A stretch of DNA of 64,000 bases from Tetrahymena thermophila SB210 (lineage: Eukaryota; Ciliophora; Oligohymenophorea; Hymenostomatida; Tetrahymenidae): positions 615,972 through 679,971 of the forward strand of contig NW_002476364.1 in NCBI RefSeq assembly GCF_000189635.1. Reading direction: 5' to 3'. The position numbers and the translations under genes are program-made. This document shows positions 51,198 through 63,210 of this stretch, piece by piece. The notes under the pieces are model-generated. The model saw nothing but the letters and a program-made list of their open reading frames with translations, did no database searches and was not told the DNA's origin. The first letter of the stretch is position 1, and every line of letters begins with the position of its first letter.

Positions 51198-52176
51198 AGA
51201 TTTTATTTTAGCTATTTATTTTAGTTGAAATTAATATTATTTTTTTGTATTCATTTATTTTCTTTTCTATAAATATATTTTGTAGTTCATTTTATAAAAT
51301 TTTCTTTTGATAAAATTATTTGTCTCTAAAATCACTTTTTATTAAAAAATTTAAATTATTATCAATTGAAATTAAAATAAATTATTTAGATTTTATAAAA
51401 TTAAAAAAAAATGTTTTATTTTTTTTGTTTTTAATAAACTTTCAAATTTTAAAATAAAATAAATTAAATTAAATAATTGATTCTTTTTTTTATTTTTACA
51501 GAGACAAAAACAATTTTTAAGCTTACTGATATCTAAAAATATTTCATTGAAATTACTTAATAATATTTTTTTTTATTTAAAAAACTTTTAAAGATGAAAT
51601 GAAATGAGAAATCCTAGTTTTTTCATATTTATCGATTAGCTTTAAGAATCAACGATTAATTAACTATTTTTCTTTTTAATTAATTAATTGATTTAAATTT
51701 CAATTTTAAATATTAAATTTTTTTTCTTGGGAGTTTTCAGTAAATTTTAAGAAATAAAAAGGTAAAGCAAAGCGCGCCGCAGTATGATAAATTCATAATT
51801 AATATTAGGAAAATAAATTTTATGATTATAAATTAATGTTTATAATAAATCTTTGAAGATATTGACAAAAGAGGGACATTTAAATGTAATACAAAATACT
51901 ATAATAGAATATAAACAAAAAAATATAAAATATAATTTAAAATATCCAAAATTTATAAAATTAAGAAGAATGTTATTATTATTTATCTAACCTTGATTTT
52001 AGTTTATACATATTTGATATTTAGTTGGTTTGGTTGTTGTTGTTGTTGTTATTGTTAGTCGTTTTTTTATTGGTTGTTTTATTTATTTATTTTTATATAA
52101 ATTAGGTAAGTTTCTTTAATACCATCTATCATTATTTGGTTCATACACTTGTTCTATCTATATTTAGCTCGCTTCC
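51198..52176. other. Convergent spacer with a GC-rich spot
   Basis: AT-rich 3' flanks. At 51765-51785 an AAAGCAAAGCGCGCCGCAGT word stands out as the only CpG-rich spot in the spacer. A TTG/GTT triplet run lies at about 52030-52050. A ciliate-code frame stays open across much of this region on the minus strand only because TGA is rare. I do not regard it as coding. Confidence 0.55.
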
Positions 52177-53069
52177 TCATTTACAAAAGCAGTTTTTATA
52201 TTTCCAAATTACCTTATTAGATATACTAGTTGTTACTTCTATATCATTGCACTTATCCCTTAATTTCCATACCTTATTATTTTTAAACAAAAATTTGCAT
52301 TTTCATTAACTTAATAGCCAAATTCCAATTTTTTTATTATAAAAATTTAAATTTAAAATTTCATGAACCATTTTAGTTAAAGAAAGTATTTTTAATTTTA
52401 CATCTCGAAAGTATTTTTGTTTTAATTTCCAAATACTTCCTTCAAATATATTAGAAAGTAAAAGAAAGTTACCTTTTTTTTAATTATATAGCTATCGTTT
52501 TATGTGAATTTATGATCAAAATATTATTCTATAACTTCTTCTTCCATCCAAACCACTTGCTTTAGCTGTTCAACTATCATATTGAAGTACTTTTCAGCTT
52601 TTTTATGTTAAAAAAAATTATAGTCATCAAATCTTTTCAAATGCTAATTTTTTTAGAAATTACCTAGCAAATCCCAATAAAAGTATTTTCCCACAGCAGA
52701 CTCTTCATAGCTCTTGATATAATTAACTTTAACTGGATCAAAAAGTTTTTCGATACTGTGTTTATCAATAGGTATAGGGACTATTGCGTTTTAATTACAA
52801 GAAGGTCTTTAATGATAATAGATGAAGGACAAAGCAGATATTGTGAAAAAAATAATAGTTAAAACTATGAAAACGTTCAATTTTGTATTTTATGATATTT
52901 TGCTTTCTACGATTTCCTTTGGCAAAACTTCTGGCATTTATTTAGTATAGTCAAGTCTCTGCTAAACAGATTCTAAAGAATATTAACAACGAGATCTGAA
53001 ATCAAATTTAGTATCACTATCCAATGATGCTGAGCCAGAATCTTAAGTTGATTGGCTAATCATGCTCAT
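52177..53069 (-). CDS. Single-pass membrane protein, unknown
   Basis: Starts at ATG 53069. The N-terminal 75 residues are polar (MSMISQSTQDSGSASLDSD). One strong transmembrane segment follows (VFIVLTIIFFTISALSFIYY), then a soluble domain with aromatic and charged residues (GKYFYWDLLGNFQ, VEQLKQVVWMEEEVIEQYF). At least one intron begins GTAACT near 52473. After it two frames compete. The more protein-like one reads KVWKLRDKCNDIEV and ISNKVIWKYKNC and ends at TGA 52177-52179. The C-terminal exon boundaries are uncertain. No signal peptide is visible, so a type II orientation is likely. I recognise no family. Confidence 0.55.
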
Positions 53070-54123
53070 TTTGAATGCACTATTCCTCACTTTATTAGAA
53101 TATAATGTAGAAAATGTATTATTCTTATTTCTAACTAGCTTGCTAAATAATAAATGATTGTTTACTTGAAAATTATGGTTTATAAATTCTTTAAGAATTG
53201 TTGAAATGATTTATTATTATATATTAAATTCTTTTGTTTTTTGTCTATATTTTTCTTAATAGCTTAAAATTGATAAAAATTATTGATATTAATAAGGATT
53301 TTGATTATAATTCAGTGATGATTAATTCATTCACAATTAAATAATAAAATTTATGTATATCCACTTTTTTTATCTTATATCACTAATAATTTTCATTTGT
53401 GGATATAGAATTGTCTTAAACAGCTTGTAGGTTGCATGTTCATATCAATAAGAAAAATATTAGAATATATTTTTACATTTTGTAATCAACTTAAATTAAT
53501 TGCTTCATATTACTATTCAATTTCCTTTTTTTATACAAATACTAATGATTAGAATAAGATTTCACTAAAAAAATTGAAATTAAATTAAAAAATATTAAAT
53601 CTAATAAATCATCTCCTTCTTAAATTTTAAAATGAATATTCTTTTCTTTGAAATTTTTATTTTTCTTACTAAAGTTAACATGCCATCAAAAATATATTTA
53701 TAATTCTTTATTAAGATTAATTCGCTGTAATAATATTTATTCTAAAATAATTTAGAGTTATAAATGATACAAATTAATAAATGAGTATTTATTTTGACTA
53801 TTCAATACTATTTTAAACTTTATATTAAAATCAAAATCAAAAAATTTTTGCATTTTTTGTTAAAATGAAGAGATAGAAAAATTATTAAATTCACAAATAT
53901 TTATTTTTATAATTATATAATAACAATCAATACTAAATCAAAAATTAGAATATTATTTTTTTTAATAAAAAATATTTAAATATGCTTTCAGCTAGAAAAT
54001 AAAATTTTTTTTGTTGAGATTTATTTAATGAGAACATATAATAGATAGATAGCTTAAAAAATAAATTTTACTTTTAATGATAATTAAATTTTTTAGTTTA
54101 ATTTAAAATTGAATTAAAAATAT
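53070..54123. other. AT-rich spacer, left edge of the 2.75 kb duplication
   Basis: No gene. The first duplicated unit begins at about 53992. Confidence 0.6.
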
Positions 54124-56025
54124 TCAACTCAATTTTACTTTTTAAGATTAATTTAGTTCCTACTTTACCTTTAAAATTTCATCTCTGCATGATTCAAGTT
54201 AATAAAGGTCATAGCATAACTAATAATAGTTGATTGATTTGTTATAATCTTATAGAGTAGTATCTAATTAATAAAATAAACCCAGGTACAATAAGCAATA
54301 TGCATTATTGGGCGAATTATTTAAACACTAATCCATAATTTAGATTGCTTCATTATATTTGAATTGGTGTTAATAGTAATTAGCCAAGTGCACATAACAG
54401 AAACCTTAACTTTTTGTTTTATGAAAGCACATATTAATGTAATTTCTTGAATCAGATAGAGGTTATTTTGAGTAAAAAATAGTTAAAATACTTTCATTTA
54501 AATGCATCTTTAAAATAGAATCTGCAACTCCAGTACTACAAATATATCCTACTTTCTCTGAATCTAAGCATCCTTTAAAAAAATGGTATTACGCAATATA
54601 AAAACCTTAAAGATCATCATGCACTTAAGCATAGCAAGCTTCAATTTATTGACTACAAGCTTAAATTGAAGCATGGGCTGTTAAGAAGGCTAGTAAATTG
54701 GCCATGATTATTAAAATGGCATCATAGAAAATCACTATTAAAATTACAATTAATCTAAACGAGAGACGACTTTTTTTAACTTCCTTAGAGTTATATGTAA
54801 ATTCATGGCATAGATTTATAAAAGGATTGCCTTTCTCAATGCACACTTCAATTAGTTTATCTTTTTATAATTATTCTTAAGTTGATTTAAATCGATAAAC
54901 TTCTAATAAACTATCTTAGCAAATTTAATTTTCTTTACCTTCTTATAAACACTTTTTGTAAGCTTAAGCTGAATCGTCATATTTCTAAATACTTTTATAA
55001 AAATCGCCAACAGCTTAGTAATATTGTTGATCTTTAGGATGTTGCTCAATACAAAGAAGTAATAAATCAATAGCAGCTTTAGGCTTTTCTTTCATATTCT
55101 AAGCACTTTTAAATAACTTTTTTGCTAATTGGCATCCATCCCAAATATCTGATTTTACTTTTTTTATACCTTTTAGGATGTCTTTAAGTAGAGGAGGACT
55201 TTAATTTTTGCTTTCAAAAATAGTCAAAAAAGTAGAAATAAGCTGTTCATCTAAATTATCGACAAGAAGTTCTCTATTAAATCTATCAACTAAATTAGCT
55301 CCTCCGAGTTGGTATATTACTTAAATTGAGGCTAATACATCAATTTATTTCAACTTTGTCTTATCTACTTTCAAAATATTCTATGTCACGTCAATCTCAT
55401 TTTCACTTATCTACTAATTTACATTGTAAAGCAATGATATCTTATTCTTTTAATTTTATATTTGCAGACTTTAAACTCTTCTAAAAATATTTGCGTTAAA
55501 ATATCCATTGCAAACAACCTTTAATTAATTGTTTTTATCTATCATTATTGTTGATAAATCAATATCCCTTGCTTCTTTTTTTTTAGAATGAATATGTTCC
55601 AAAGCTTAAAAGAGCTAATCACTAAAGCTTATAATTTATGGGAGAAATAATTGATTTGTTTGTCTACTTCTTAACCACTACTCTAAGCTAGATTCATACC
55701 TCTCTGTGACTATCAAAAAATAGTAACCTATTTCAAAGTAGTCAACGACTTTAAGTACATTTTTATGATTAAATGTTTTCATAACTTTTACTTCCTGCTA
55801 TGCATTTTAATAAATAGTTTTATCTATGTTATTAACTCCGTCAAACATGTTTATGATTTTCAAGTTATACTCATTGTTTTTATCATCTGAAACTACTGCC
55901 CTGGATATATATGATTGATCATACAAAGTCATCTATAAAGTTTTATACCTTTATTCATGATACAATTTTTCTGCTAAATCTTTTATTTAAAAAAACTCTC
56001 TTTCTCTATTTTTATTTGAACTCAT
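54124..56025 (-). CDS. Pseudokinase-TPR membrane protein, copy 1
   Basis: A single exon of 633 residues; ATG 56025, TGA 54124-54126. Residues 30-250 follow a protein-kinase plan: K56 in NEYNLKII (VAIK lysine), E78 in the alpha-C helix, and a hinge near LIVTERYESSLEQWL. The catalytic loop is A-R-D-I-D-L-S-T (152-159) instead of HRDxKxxN, and the DFG position reads CNG (172-174). Essential catalytic residues are therefore missing and it is a probable pseudokinase. Residues 290-400 have TPR-like pairs (KAAIDLLLLCIEQHPKDQQY, then YDDSAQAYKKCLQEGKENQI). A hydrophobic segment follows (LIVILIVIFYDAILIIMANLL). C-terminal TPR-like helices include YNEAIQIMDQCLNNSPNNAY. No glycine-rich loop is clear. 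It has a near-identical neighbour in tandem. The role is unknown; scaffolding at a membrane is my inference. Confidence 0.75.
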
Positions 56026-56875
56026 ATTTATTTCTTTGTATGTTTGTTTTTATGTTTAGATTTAATAAACACTTAATCTATTTTTTTGTATAAATTCAAT
56101 CAAGTATTTTTTAAAACAATCTAAATTCACTATATTTCAACATTTGGATATTCATTATTAAGAGATGAGTAGATATTCATAATTAATAATTATAATAATT
56201 CATATTAGCTAAATCCATCCATTTATTTGATAAAAAATATCTAACAAAAATAAAAATTTCATAAGGATTTTTTAATCCAAATTATTTTATTTTTTAAAGA
56301 AATGCTAATAAAAATAACATATTTTTGTGTTTAATAAATTCTAAATAAATAAAAACAATTTTTAGAAGCATTAAATTAAAAATGATAAATATTTTCTATT
56401 GATTGATAATAGAAAAAATATTAAAATCAAATAAATAACTTTTAAAGATAAAAATAATTTCAGGATAAAATATTTATGATAAAAGATATAAAATATATTT
56501 TTTTAATGACAATTTTTAAAAAAGCAAGCATAGTAAAAATTAAAATTTGCATAAAATTTTAAATGAACAAATGAGTAAATAATTAAATAAATAAAAATCT
56601 ATAAAAAATTTTAATATATATACATTAATAAATATCAATTATATATATACTTAGTAATTTTTAATTTTATACATTGTAATGCTATATAAATATATAATTT
56701 ATTTTATTATCATATTTATTAAATATTAGGATATTCAAGGTCCATATTATTAGAAAATAAAATCTTTTTTGTTGAGATTTATTTAATGAGAACATATAAT
56801 AGATAGATAGCTTAAAAAATAAATTTTAATGATAATTAAATTTTTTATTTTAATTTAAAATTGAATTAAAAATAT
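56026..56875. other. Spacer between the two pseudokinase copies
   Basis: 5' flank of copy 1 and 3' flank of copy 2. It contains the junction of the tandem duplication at about 56746. The plus-strand frame at 55911-56093 is antisense to the copy 1 start. Confidence 0.7.
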
Positions 56876-58810
56876 TCAACTCAATTTTACTTTTTAAGAT
56901 TAATTTAGTTCCTATTTTACTTTTTAAGGTTAATTTAGTTGCTATTTTACCTTTAAAATCTCATCTCTGCATGATTCAAGTTAATAAAGATCATAGCATA
57001 ACTAATAATAGTTGATTGATTTGTTATAATCTTATAGAGTAGTATCTAATTAATAAAATAAACCCAGGTACATTAAGCAATATGCATTATTGGGCAAAGA
57101 TTTTAAACACTTATCCATAATTTAGATTGCTTCATTATATTTGAATTGGTGTTAATAGTAATTAGCCAAGTGCACATAACAGAAACCTTAACTTTTTGAT
57201 GTTTTATGAAAGCACTATTGAATGTAAATTCTTGAATCATATAGAGGTTATTTTGAGTAAAAAATAATTGAAACACAATCATTTAAATACATCTTTAAAA
57301 TAGAATCTGCAACTCCAGTACTACAAATATATCCTACTTTCTCTGAATCTAAACATCCTTTAAAAAAATGGTATTACGCAATATAAAAACCTTAAAGATC
57401 ATCATGCACTTAAGCATAGCAAGCTTCAATTTATTGACTACAAGCTTAAATTGAAGCATGGGCTGATATGAAGGCTAGTAAATTGGCCATGATTACTAAA
57501 ATGACATCTTTGAAAATCACTATTAAAATTACAATTAATTTAAACGAGATACGACTTTTTTTAACTTCCTTAGAGTTATATGTAAATTCATGACATAGAT
57601 TTATAAAAGGATTGCCTTTCTCAATGCACACTTCAATTAGTTTATCTTTTTATAATTATTCTTAAGTTGATTTAAATTGATAAACTTCTAATAAACTATC
57701 TTAGCAAATTTAATTTTCTTTACCTTCTTATAAACACTTTTTGTAAGCTTAAGCCGAATCGTCATATTTCTAAATACTTTTATAAAAATCGCCAACAGCT
57801 TAGTAATATTGTGGATCTTTAGGATGTTGCTCAATACAAAGAAGTAATAGATCAATAGCAGCTTAAGGCTTTTCTTTCATATTCTAAGCACTTTTAAATA
57901 ACTTTTTTGCGAATTGGCATCCATCCCAAATATCTGATTTTACTTTTTTTATACTTTTTAGGATATCTTTAAGTAGAGGAGGATTTTAATTTTTGCTTTC
58001 AAAAATAGTCAAAAAAGTAGAAATAAGCTGTTCATCTAAATTATCAACAAGAAGTTCTCTATTAAATCTATCAACTAAATTAGCTCCTCCGAGTTGGTAT
58101 ATTACTTAAATTGAGGCTAATACATCAATTTATTTCAACTTTGTCTTATCTACTTTCAAAATATTCTATGTCATGTCAATCTCATTTTCACTTATCTGCT
58201 AATTTACATTGTAAAGCAATGATATCTTATTCTTTTAATTTTATATTTGCAGACTTTAAACTCTTCTAAAAATATTTGCGTTAAAATATCCATTGCAAAC
58301 AACCTTTAATTAATTGTTTTTATCTATCATTATTGTTGATAAATCAATATCCCTTGCTTCTTTTTTTTTAGAATGAATATGTTCCAAAGCTTAAAAGAGC
58401 TAATCACTAAAGCTTATAATTTATGGGAGAAATAATTGATTTGTTTGTCTACTTCTTAACCACTACTCTAAGCTAGATTCATACCTCTCTGTGACTATTA
58501 AAAAATAGTAACCTATTTCAAAGTAGTCAACGACTTTAAGTACATTTTTATGATTAAATGTTTTCATAACTTTTACTTCCTGCTATGCATTTTAATAAAT
58601 AGTTTTATCTATGTTATTAACTCCGTCAAACATGTTTATGATTTTCAAGTTATACTCATTGTTTTTATCATCTGAAACTACTGCCCTGGATATATATGAT
58701 TGATCATACAAAATCATCTATAAAGTTTTATACCTTTATTCATGATACAATTTTTCTGCTAAATCTTTTATTTAAAAAAACTCTCTTTCTCTATTTTTAT
58801 TTGATCTCAT
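56876..58810 (-). CDS. Pseudokinase-TPR membrane protein, copy 2
   Basis: A single exon of 644 residues; ATG 58810, TGA 56876-56878. It has the same layout as copy 1, including the A-R-D catalytic loop and CNG in place of DFG, so the kinase core was already inactive before the duplication. It is 11 residues longer than copy 1. One codon is gained near residue 570, and ten codons come from a 30 bp direct repeat at about 56885-56945, which duplicates a K-Q-E-L-N-Q-x-Q-K-V unit at the C-terminus. The transmembrane region differs by a handful of residues (FKDVILVIMANLLAFISAH). Both copies keep an intact frame, so both may be expressed. Confidence 0.75.
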
Positions 58811-58904
58811 ATTTATTTCTTTGTATGTTTGTTTTTATGTTTAGATTTAATAAACACTTAATCTATTTTTTTGTATAAATTCAATAAAGTATTTTTTAAA
58901 ACAA

Positions 58905-59068
58905 TCTAAATTCACTATATTTCAACATTTGGAGATTCATTATGACGAGATAAGTAGATATTCGTAATTAATAATTATAATCAATGAAATTCACTATATT
59001 TCAACATTTGGATATTCATTATTAAGAGATGAGTAGATATTCATAATTAATAATTATAATAATTCATA
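58905..59068. repeat. Direct repeat, about 80 bp unit
   Basis: AATTCACTATATTTCAACAT and the following 60 bp, including GTAGATATTC and TAATTAATAATTATAAT, occur twice in tandem. The first copy carries a GACGAG variant, the second AAGAGATGAG. Unit 1 of the large duplication has a single copy (about 56125-56200). Confidence 0.85.
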
Positions 59069-59962
59069 TAAGCTAAATCCATCCATTTATTTGATAAAAA
59101 ATATCTAACAAAAATAAAAATTTCATAAGGATTTTTTAATCCTAATTATTTTATTTTTTAAACAAATGCTAATAAAAATAACATGTTTTTGTGTTTAATA
59201 AATTCTAAATAAATAAAAACAATTTTTAGAAGCATTAAATTAAAAATGATAAATATTTTCTATTGATTGATAATAGAAAAAATATTAAAATCAAATAAAT
59301 AACTTTTAAAGATAAAAATAATTTCAGGATAAAATATTTATGATAAAAGATATAAAATATATTTTTTTAATGACAATTTTTAAAAAAGCAACCATAGTAA
59401 AAATTAAAATTTGCATAAAATTTTAAATGAACAAATGAGTAAATAATTAAATAAATAAAAATCTATAAAAAATTTAAATATATATACATTAATAAATATC
59501 AATTACATATAAACTTAGTAATTTTTAATTTTATACATTGTAATACTATATAAATATATAATTTATTTTATTATCATATTTATCAAATATTAGGATATTC
59601 AAATGCACAAAAAAATTGTTTGAGTATTAATTTATTAGAGTGCTAATTTAGAGATTTGCAATATATAATAAAAATTGTATGCAATTTAATTAATTTAAGA
59701 AAATAGAATTTATATTTGACTTAACTTTTGTTTGATTTATATGTCTTAATCTTTCAAAGTTTTCCCTAATATTATGATTAACAATATAATTCCAGTAATT
59801 TTAAAGACAAGTGATAAGTTAATTAAAAACGAATTAAGATATTTATTAATTATTTCTTAAAAATTAATACAAGGACAAAAGATACATTTTTATAGGGAAA
59901 TAATATACTTTTTTTTTTAAAAAAATTATATATATTTTATAATGGGAATTATTTATTTATTT

Positions 59963-59984
59963 ATGAATGAATGAATGAATGAAT
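59963..59984. repeat. (GAAT)n microsatellite
   Basis: Five copies of GAAT within 10 bp of the cystatin stop codon, in its 3' flank. Confidence 0.9.
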
Positions 59985-59992
59985 ATTCATTT

Positions 59993-60322
59993 TCAAGCCT
60001 TTTAATAACTAACAGCTTATAATGTATTTGTCCAGGATTAGTAAAATACATCAACACTCCAGTTTTAGTTACCTACTTTTAAAACAAATCTGTACTTAAC
60101 ACCTGAGACAACTTGTGAATAGACACCAGTGAGTTGAGGATTTGAGTTAGAATTAATGACATTTTTTTATTACAAGTAATTGAGACCTACTTAGTATGCT
60201 TATAACAAACTTAAATCAACGTCAACCTTATTAAATCCACCTACGATCTATTTGTTTGTAACTTTAGCGTATGCAAAGCTTAGACATATAACTAATATGC
60301 ACAAAATTAGTATTTTTCTCAT
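59993..60322 (-). CDS. Secreted cystatin-like cysteine protease inhibitor
   Basis: A single exon of 109 residues; ATG 60322, TGA 59993-59995. A signal peptide (residues 1-19: a basic start, a hydrophobic core ILCILVICLSF, and an AYA cleavage site) is followed by a cystatin fold. The N-terminal Gly of the inhibitory wedge is in VGGF (27-30). The first hairpin loop has the family signature Q-x-V-x-G as QVVSG (70-74), followed by the strand VKYRFVLKVG. A C-terminal Trp lies in the second-loop region. Cystatins block papain-type proteases. It lacks the disulfides of type 2 cystatins, so it resembles a stefin-type domain with a secretion signal. It may regulate phagosomal or secreted cathepsins. 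It is a lone gene in this window. Confidence 0.88.
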
Positions 60323-61401
60323 TGTTTTTTTAATTTGTATTTGTTTTTTAATATTTTTTAAATATTTATTTATTATGTTTTTAAATTAAATTTGTTTAAT
60401 TTTAAATAAATTCTTAACAAAGGTTGATAAATAAATATAATCCAGTTTAATTGAGGTATAATTTGAAGCGTTTTTGATTTCTTCATTTTTTGTTTTGAAT
60501 TTAGAAAACAATTTTATTTTTTGAGAGTATGCTTCGTATTTAAATTTTTGTTAGTAGTCGTGAATCAATAAATAGAATATTAGAAAAAAATTAAAGCCTA
60601 AACCTGCATAAATTCTCTATGATCCATTTTTTCGTTTTTAAGCATCAGCGTTTTTAAATTTTCTTAGATAAATTATTTAATAGATCTTAAAGATTTTATT
60701 CTATTTAATTTTTTTGTTGCTTTTATTAAATAAAGTAAAAACTTTAAAATGTGTGCTTATATTACCTAAAGCAGATAAATAAATCAATTTTAGAATCTAT
60801 ATTAACTTTAAATCGCTTAAGAATGCTTTTTTAACCTCAAAATTAGTTTATGAAAATAATATTTACAAACCGTTTTGAATTTTAATTTATTTTCAGTTCG
60901 AACATAATTTTCTTTTAGCTGATATCTTATTTTTTTCCAGAAAAATTAGAAAACAAATGAATTATTATCCAATGATTAATTTACGTCATTAAAGTGATCA
61001 AATAATTAACAAAAAAGAATTTATTTCAAATCAAAAAGATTTAGATATATCTTAATTTCTCAATTTTCACTTTATAAATATTGTTTCATATATTTTATTT
61101 TAAAATCATTATTTTGAGATTTTTAAAGAAAAATTATTTTTAGATTTTTTTTTTTTAAAACAGAAAATATATTATATAAATAGAAATAAGAAAATAGTTA
61201 AAATTTAAATTTTATAATAGTACTATTTTTCATAGTTTCTAAGAATTTTTCATGAATCAACCATACTGAGTTCAATTTTGTGAGTATAATATCTATCACT
61301 CTAATTCAATAATTAGCTTGTCAGGTTTTATTAAGTTTTTTATATTGTAAATTAATCATTAAATAATAATTTTTATTTTTATTTACTTTATCTACAAACA
61401 A
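60323..61401. other. AT-rich spacer
   Basis: 5' flank of the cystatin gene and 3' flank of the membrane-protein gene. No gene, RNA or repeat recognised. Confidence 0.6.
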
Positions 61402-63210
61402 TCAGTCTTCAAATAAATCGTAAAAGATAATAATAGGATGAAAGATCAATTCGTTTGAAATAAATTTCTAAAATGCTAGCTTTTGATGTAAAGTGCTATT
61501 TATTTAACTTAAACGCTAATTATTCAAAAAATGAAGCTACTTTTTGAGATCAGATTCTGTTTCCTAAATATTTTCAATAGCCAAAAATATATCCTTTTCA
61601 AATAACACTTTTATTATTTTATATAAATCAGCTGTTTTTGTGATTTTTGTTTTGAGTAATTTAATCTAAGGAAGTACTGTTTTAATTTACAGAATAAATT
61701 GGAAACTGTTTACTGAAATATCAGCATTTAAAACTACTTCTTGAAAATATTTAGAATTTAAAAATTATTTTCTTTCATAATGAGCTGAACATATTTCAGA
61801 TTTACCAAACGAACAGAGCAAAGTATCTAGAAGATCAGTTTAATTTATAAAAGTTTCTGGATTGATATAAATATCAACTTATTTAACATTATCAAAGTTT
61901 ATCAAATTTTAACTAATTTCTGTTTATTCTTATTATTGAATATATTTTCTTAGCTAGTTAACATTATCTGTTTCAAGAAATGTAGGATTTTTTCCATTAA
62001 TTAGATTCTAATACTCTCTATATTTTACTATCGTTAAAAGCACAGAGAGTCCAATTAAGCTCAAACAAAAGTACTAAAAAGTGATAATATCATCTAAGTT
62101 TATCAAGTAGAATATATATAAAGTTAAAAGAAAAGTTTTTTGGATCAGAGAATATTTAATAGATGAAATTTAACATATAGATTTCAATTGATTTTTTTCA
62201 AGTCTAAATTTTAAACTTTAAGTATCAATATGAAAAATAATTTAAGCTAAGCTAGAATTAGGATGGAAAATATTTGTTTACAAATATTAAAGTCTCTTTC
62301 TTATGCTTAAAAAATAATAGCAAAGCACCATAATTATGAAAAACACAGAGTAAATAAGTAATAACCAATTAGGAAACTACATTAATAATGTCAAACAAGT
62401 CATCATATGAAAAGCTTAGATCATTGATTATTTTAGTAAAAACTTTGGTTATTATAGTAATGAGAAGTCCAGTTGATTTAAAAGGTTTCTCTGTATGTCA
62501 GCGTAGGGTGCCTGATCATTGTATCTGTGAATTAATTTATGAAATAAATCTAATCCGATAGAAAATGTCATCCATAACAAGATAAATTGATTTTCACATA
62601 TTTATTTATGATAGATGAACAAATAAGCTATTTTCAAGAAATAAGTAAAAGAATTTATATAAATTATTTCATAAGAACTTTTAATATTTGAGGGAATATA
62701 AGTTAAAAGATTTTAATATTAATCATCTTCTACTTTGTTTAAATAGTAGTAAGCATCTTCTGATAGAATTAAAGTGCTAACAAAATTAACAAATTTGATA
62801 TTTTTGCGCACATGATAAATAAACGCTGATAAGATTAACCTCTTTATTGAAAACCAGAATATGAGCAAACCATTTGTTAACCAATTAATTTCCTATAAAA
62901 TAATATTTATTAACAAAATTAATAGTAAATGTGAGTTAATCTAAATTTTTACTTAAAAATTTTGAATGAACAGATAAATCATCATCATAAATGATATTTT
63001 TTAAAATACCATTGCAAAAATTAGTAATTAAGCATACTCTTTTTCTCTAGCCATATTCTAAATATTTTTATTATTTTTGGTAGAATATATGAGTTATCTA
63101 TCAACTTGTTAGCAAATAAGTTTCAAGCGTTAAGTGAATTTATCGTTGATTATTTTATCTGTTTCCTTTTTTATGCATATTTTTAAATAGGTTATTTAAA
63201 TAATTTTCAT
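61402..63210 (-). CDS. Multi-pass membrane protein, subtelomeric
   Basis: A single exon of 602 residues with the ciliate code; ATG 63210, TGA 61402-61404. After about 70 basic and polar residues, hydrophobic segments follow at about 75-110, 115-150 and 160-175. Two more lie in the middle (around the FLKIAYLFIYH and FILLWMTFSIGL blocks). Another pair lies near WLLLIYSVFFIIMVLCYYFL and YFCLSLIGLSVLLTIV. The last 190 residues are soluble and charged. There is no family motif I recognise. The soluble C-terminus after many membrane spans is reminiscent of ciliate sensor or transporter-like proteins. It is the last gene before the telomere and is transcribed away from it. Confidence 0.7.

Larger units (their letters stand above)
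53992..59605. repeat. Tandem duplication of a 2.75-2.85 kb gene unit
   Basis: Unit 1 is about 53992-56745 and unit 2 about 56750-59605. Both start in AGAAAATAAAATCTTTTTTG-type sequence and end in CATATTTATYAAATATTAGGATATTC. The coding starts are exactly 2785 bp apart. Coding and flanking sequence are almost equally similar, with only scattered substitutions, so the duplication is recent. Unit 2 gained a 30 bp repeat near the gene's 3' end and a roughly 80 bp direct repeat upstream. Confidence 0.95.
58811..59992. other. Spacer with direct repeat and GAAT microsatellite
   Basis: Upstream of pseudokinase copy 2. It holds a roughly 80 bp direct repeat (58905-59068) absent from unit 1, the right edge of the large duplication (about 59605) and the GAAT repeat just beyond the cystatin stop. 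The plus-strand frame at 58696-58878 is antisense noise. Confidence 0.65.

Noticed and set aside
51198-52176. Long minus-strand ciliate-code open frame between the Piwi and membrane-protein genes
   Set aside because: Open only because TGA is rare in this composition. Codon content is low-complexity and it runs into the antisense of the Piwi gene.
54661-57631. Short minus-strand frames beginning MCIEKGNPF as separate small proteins
   Set aside because: They are internal pieces of the two pseudokinase genes, cut out by reading TAA and TAG as stops.
55911-58878. Plus-strand frames near 55911-56093 and 58696-58878
   Set aside because: Identical because of the large duplication. Both are antisense to the start of the pseudokinase genes.
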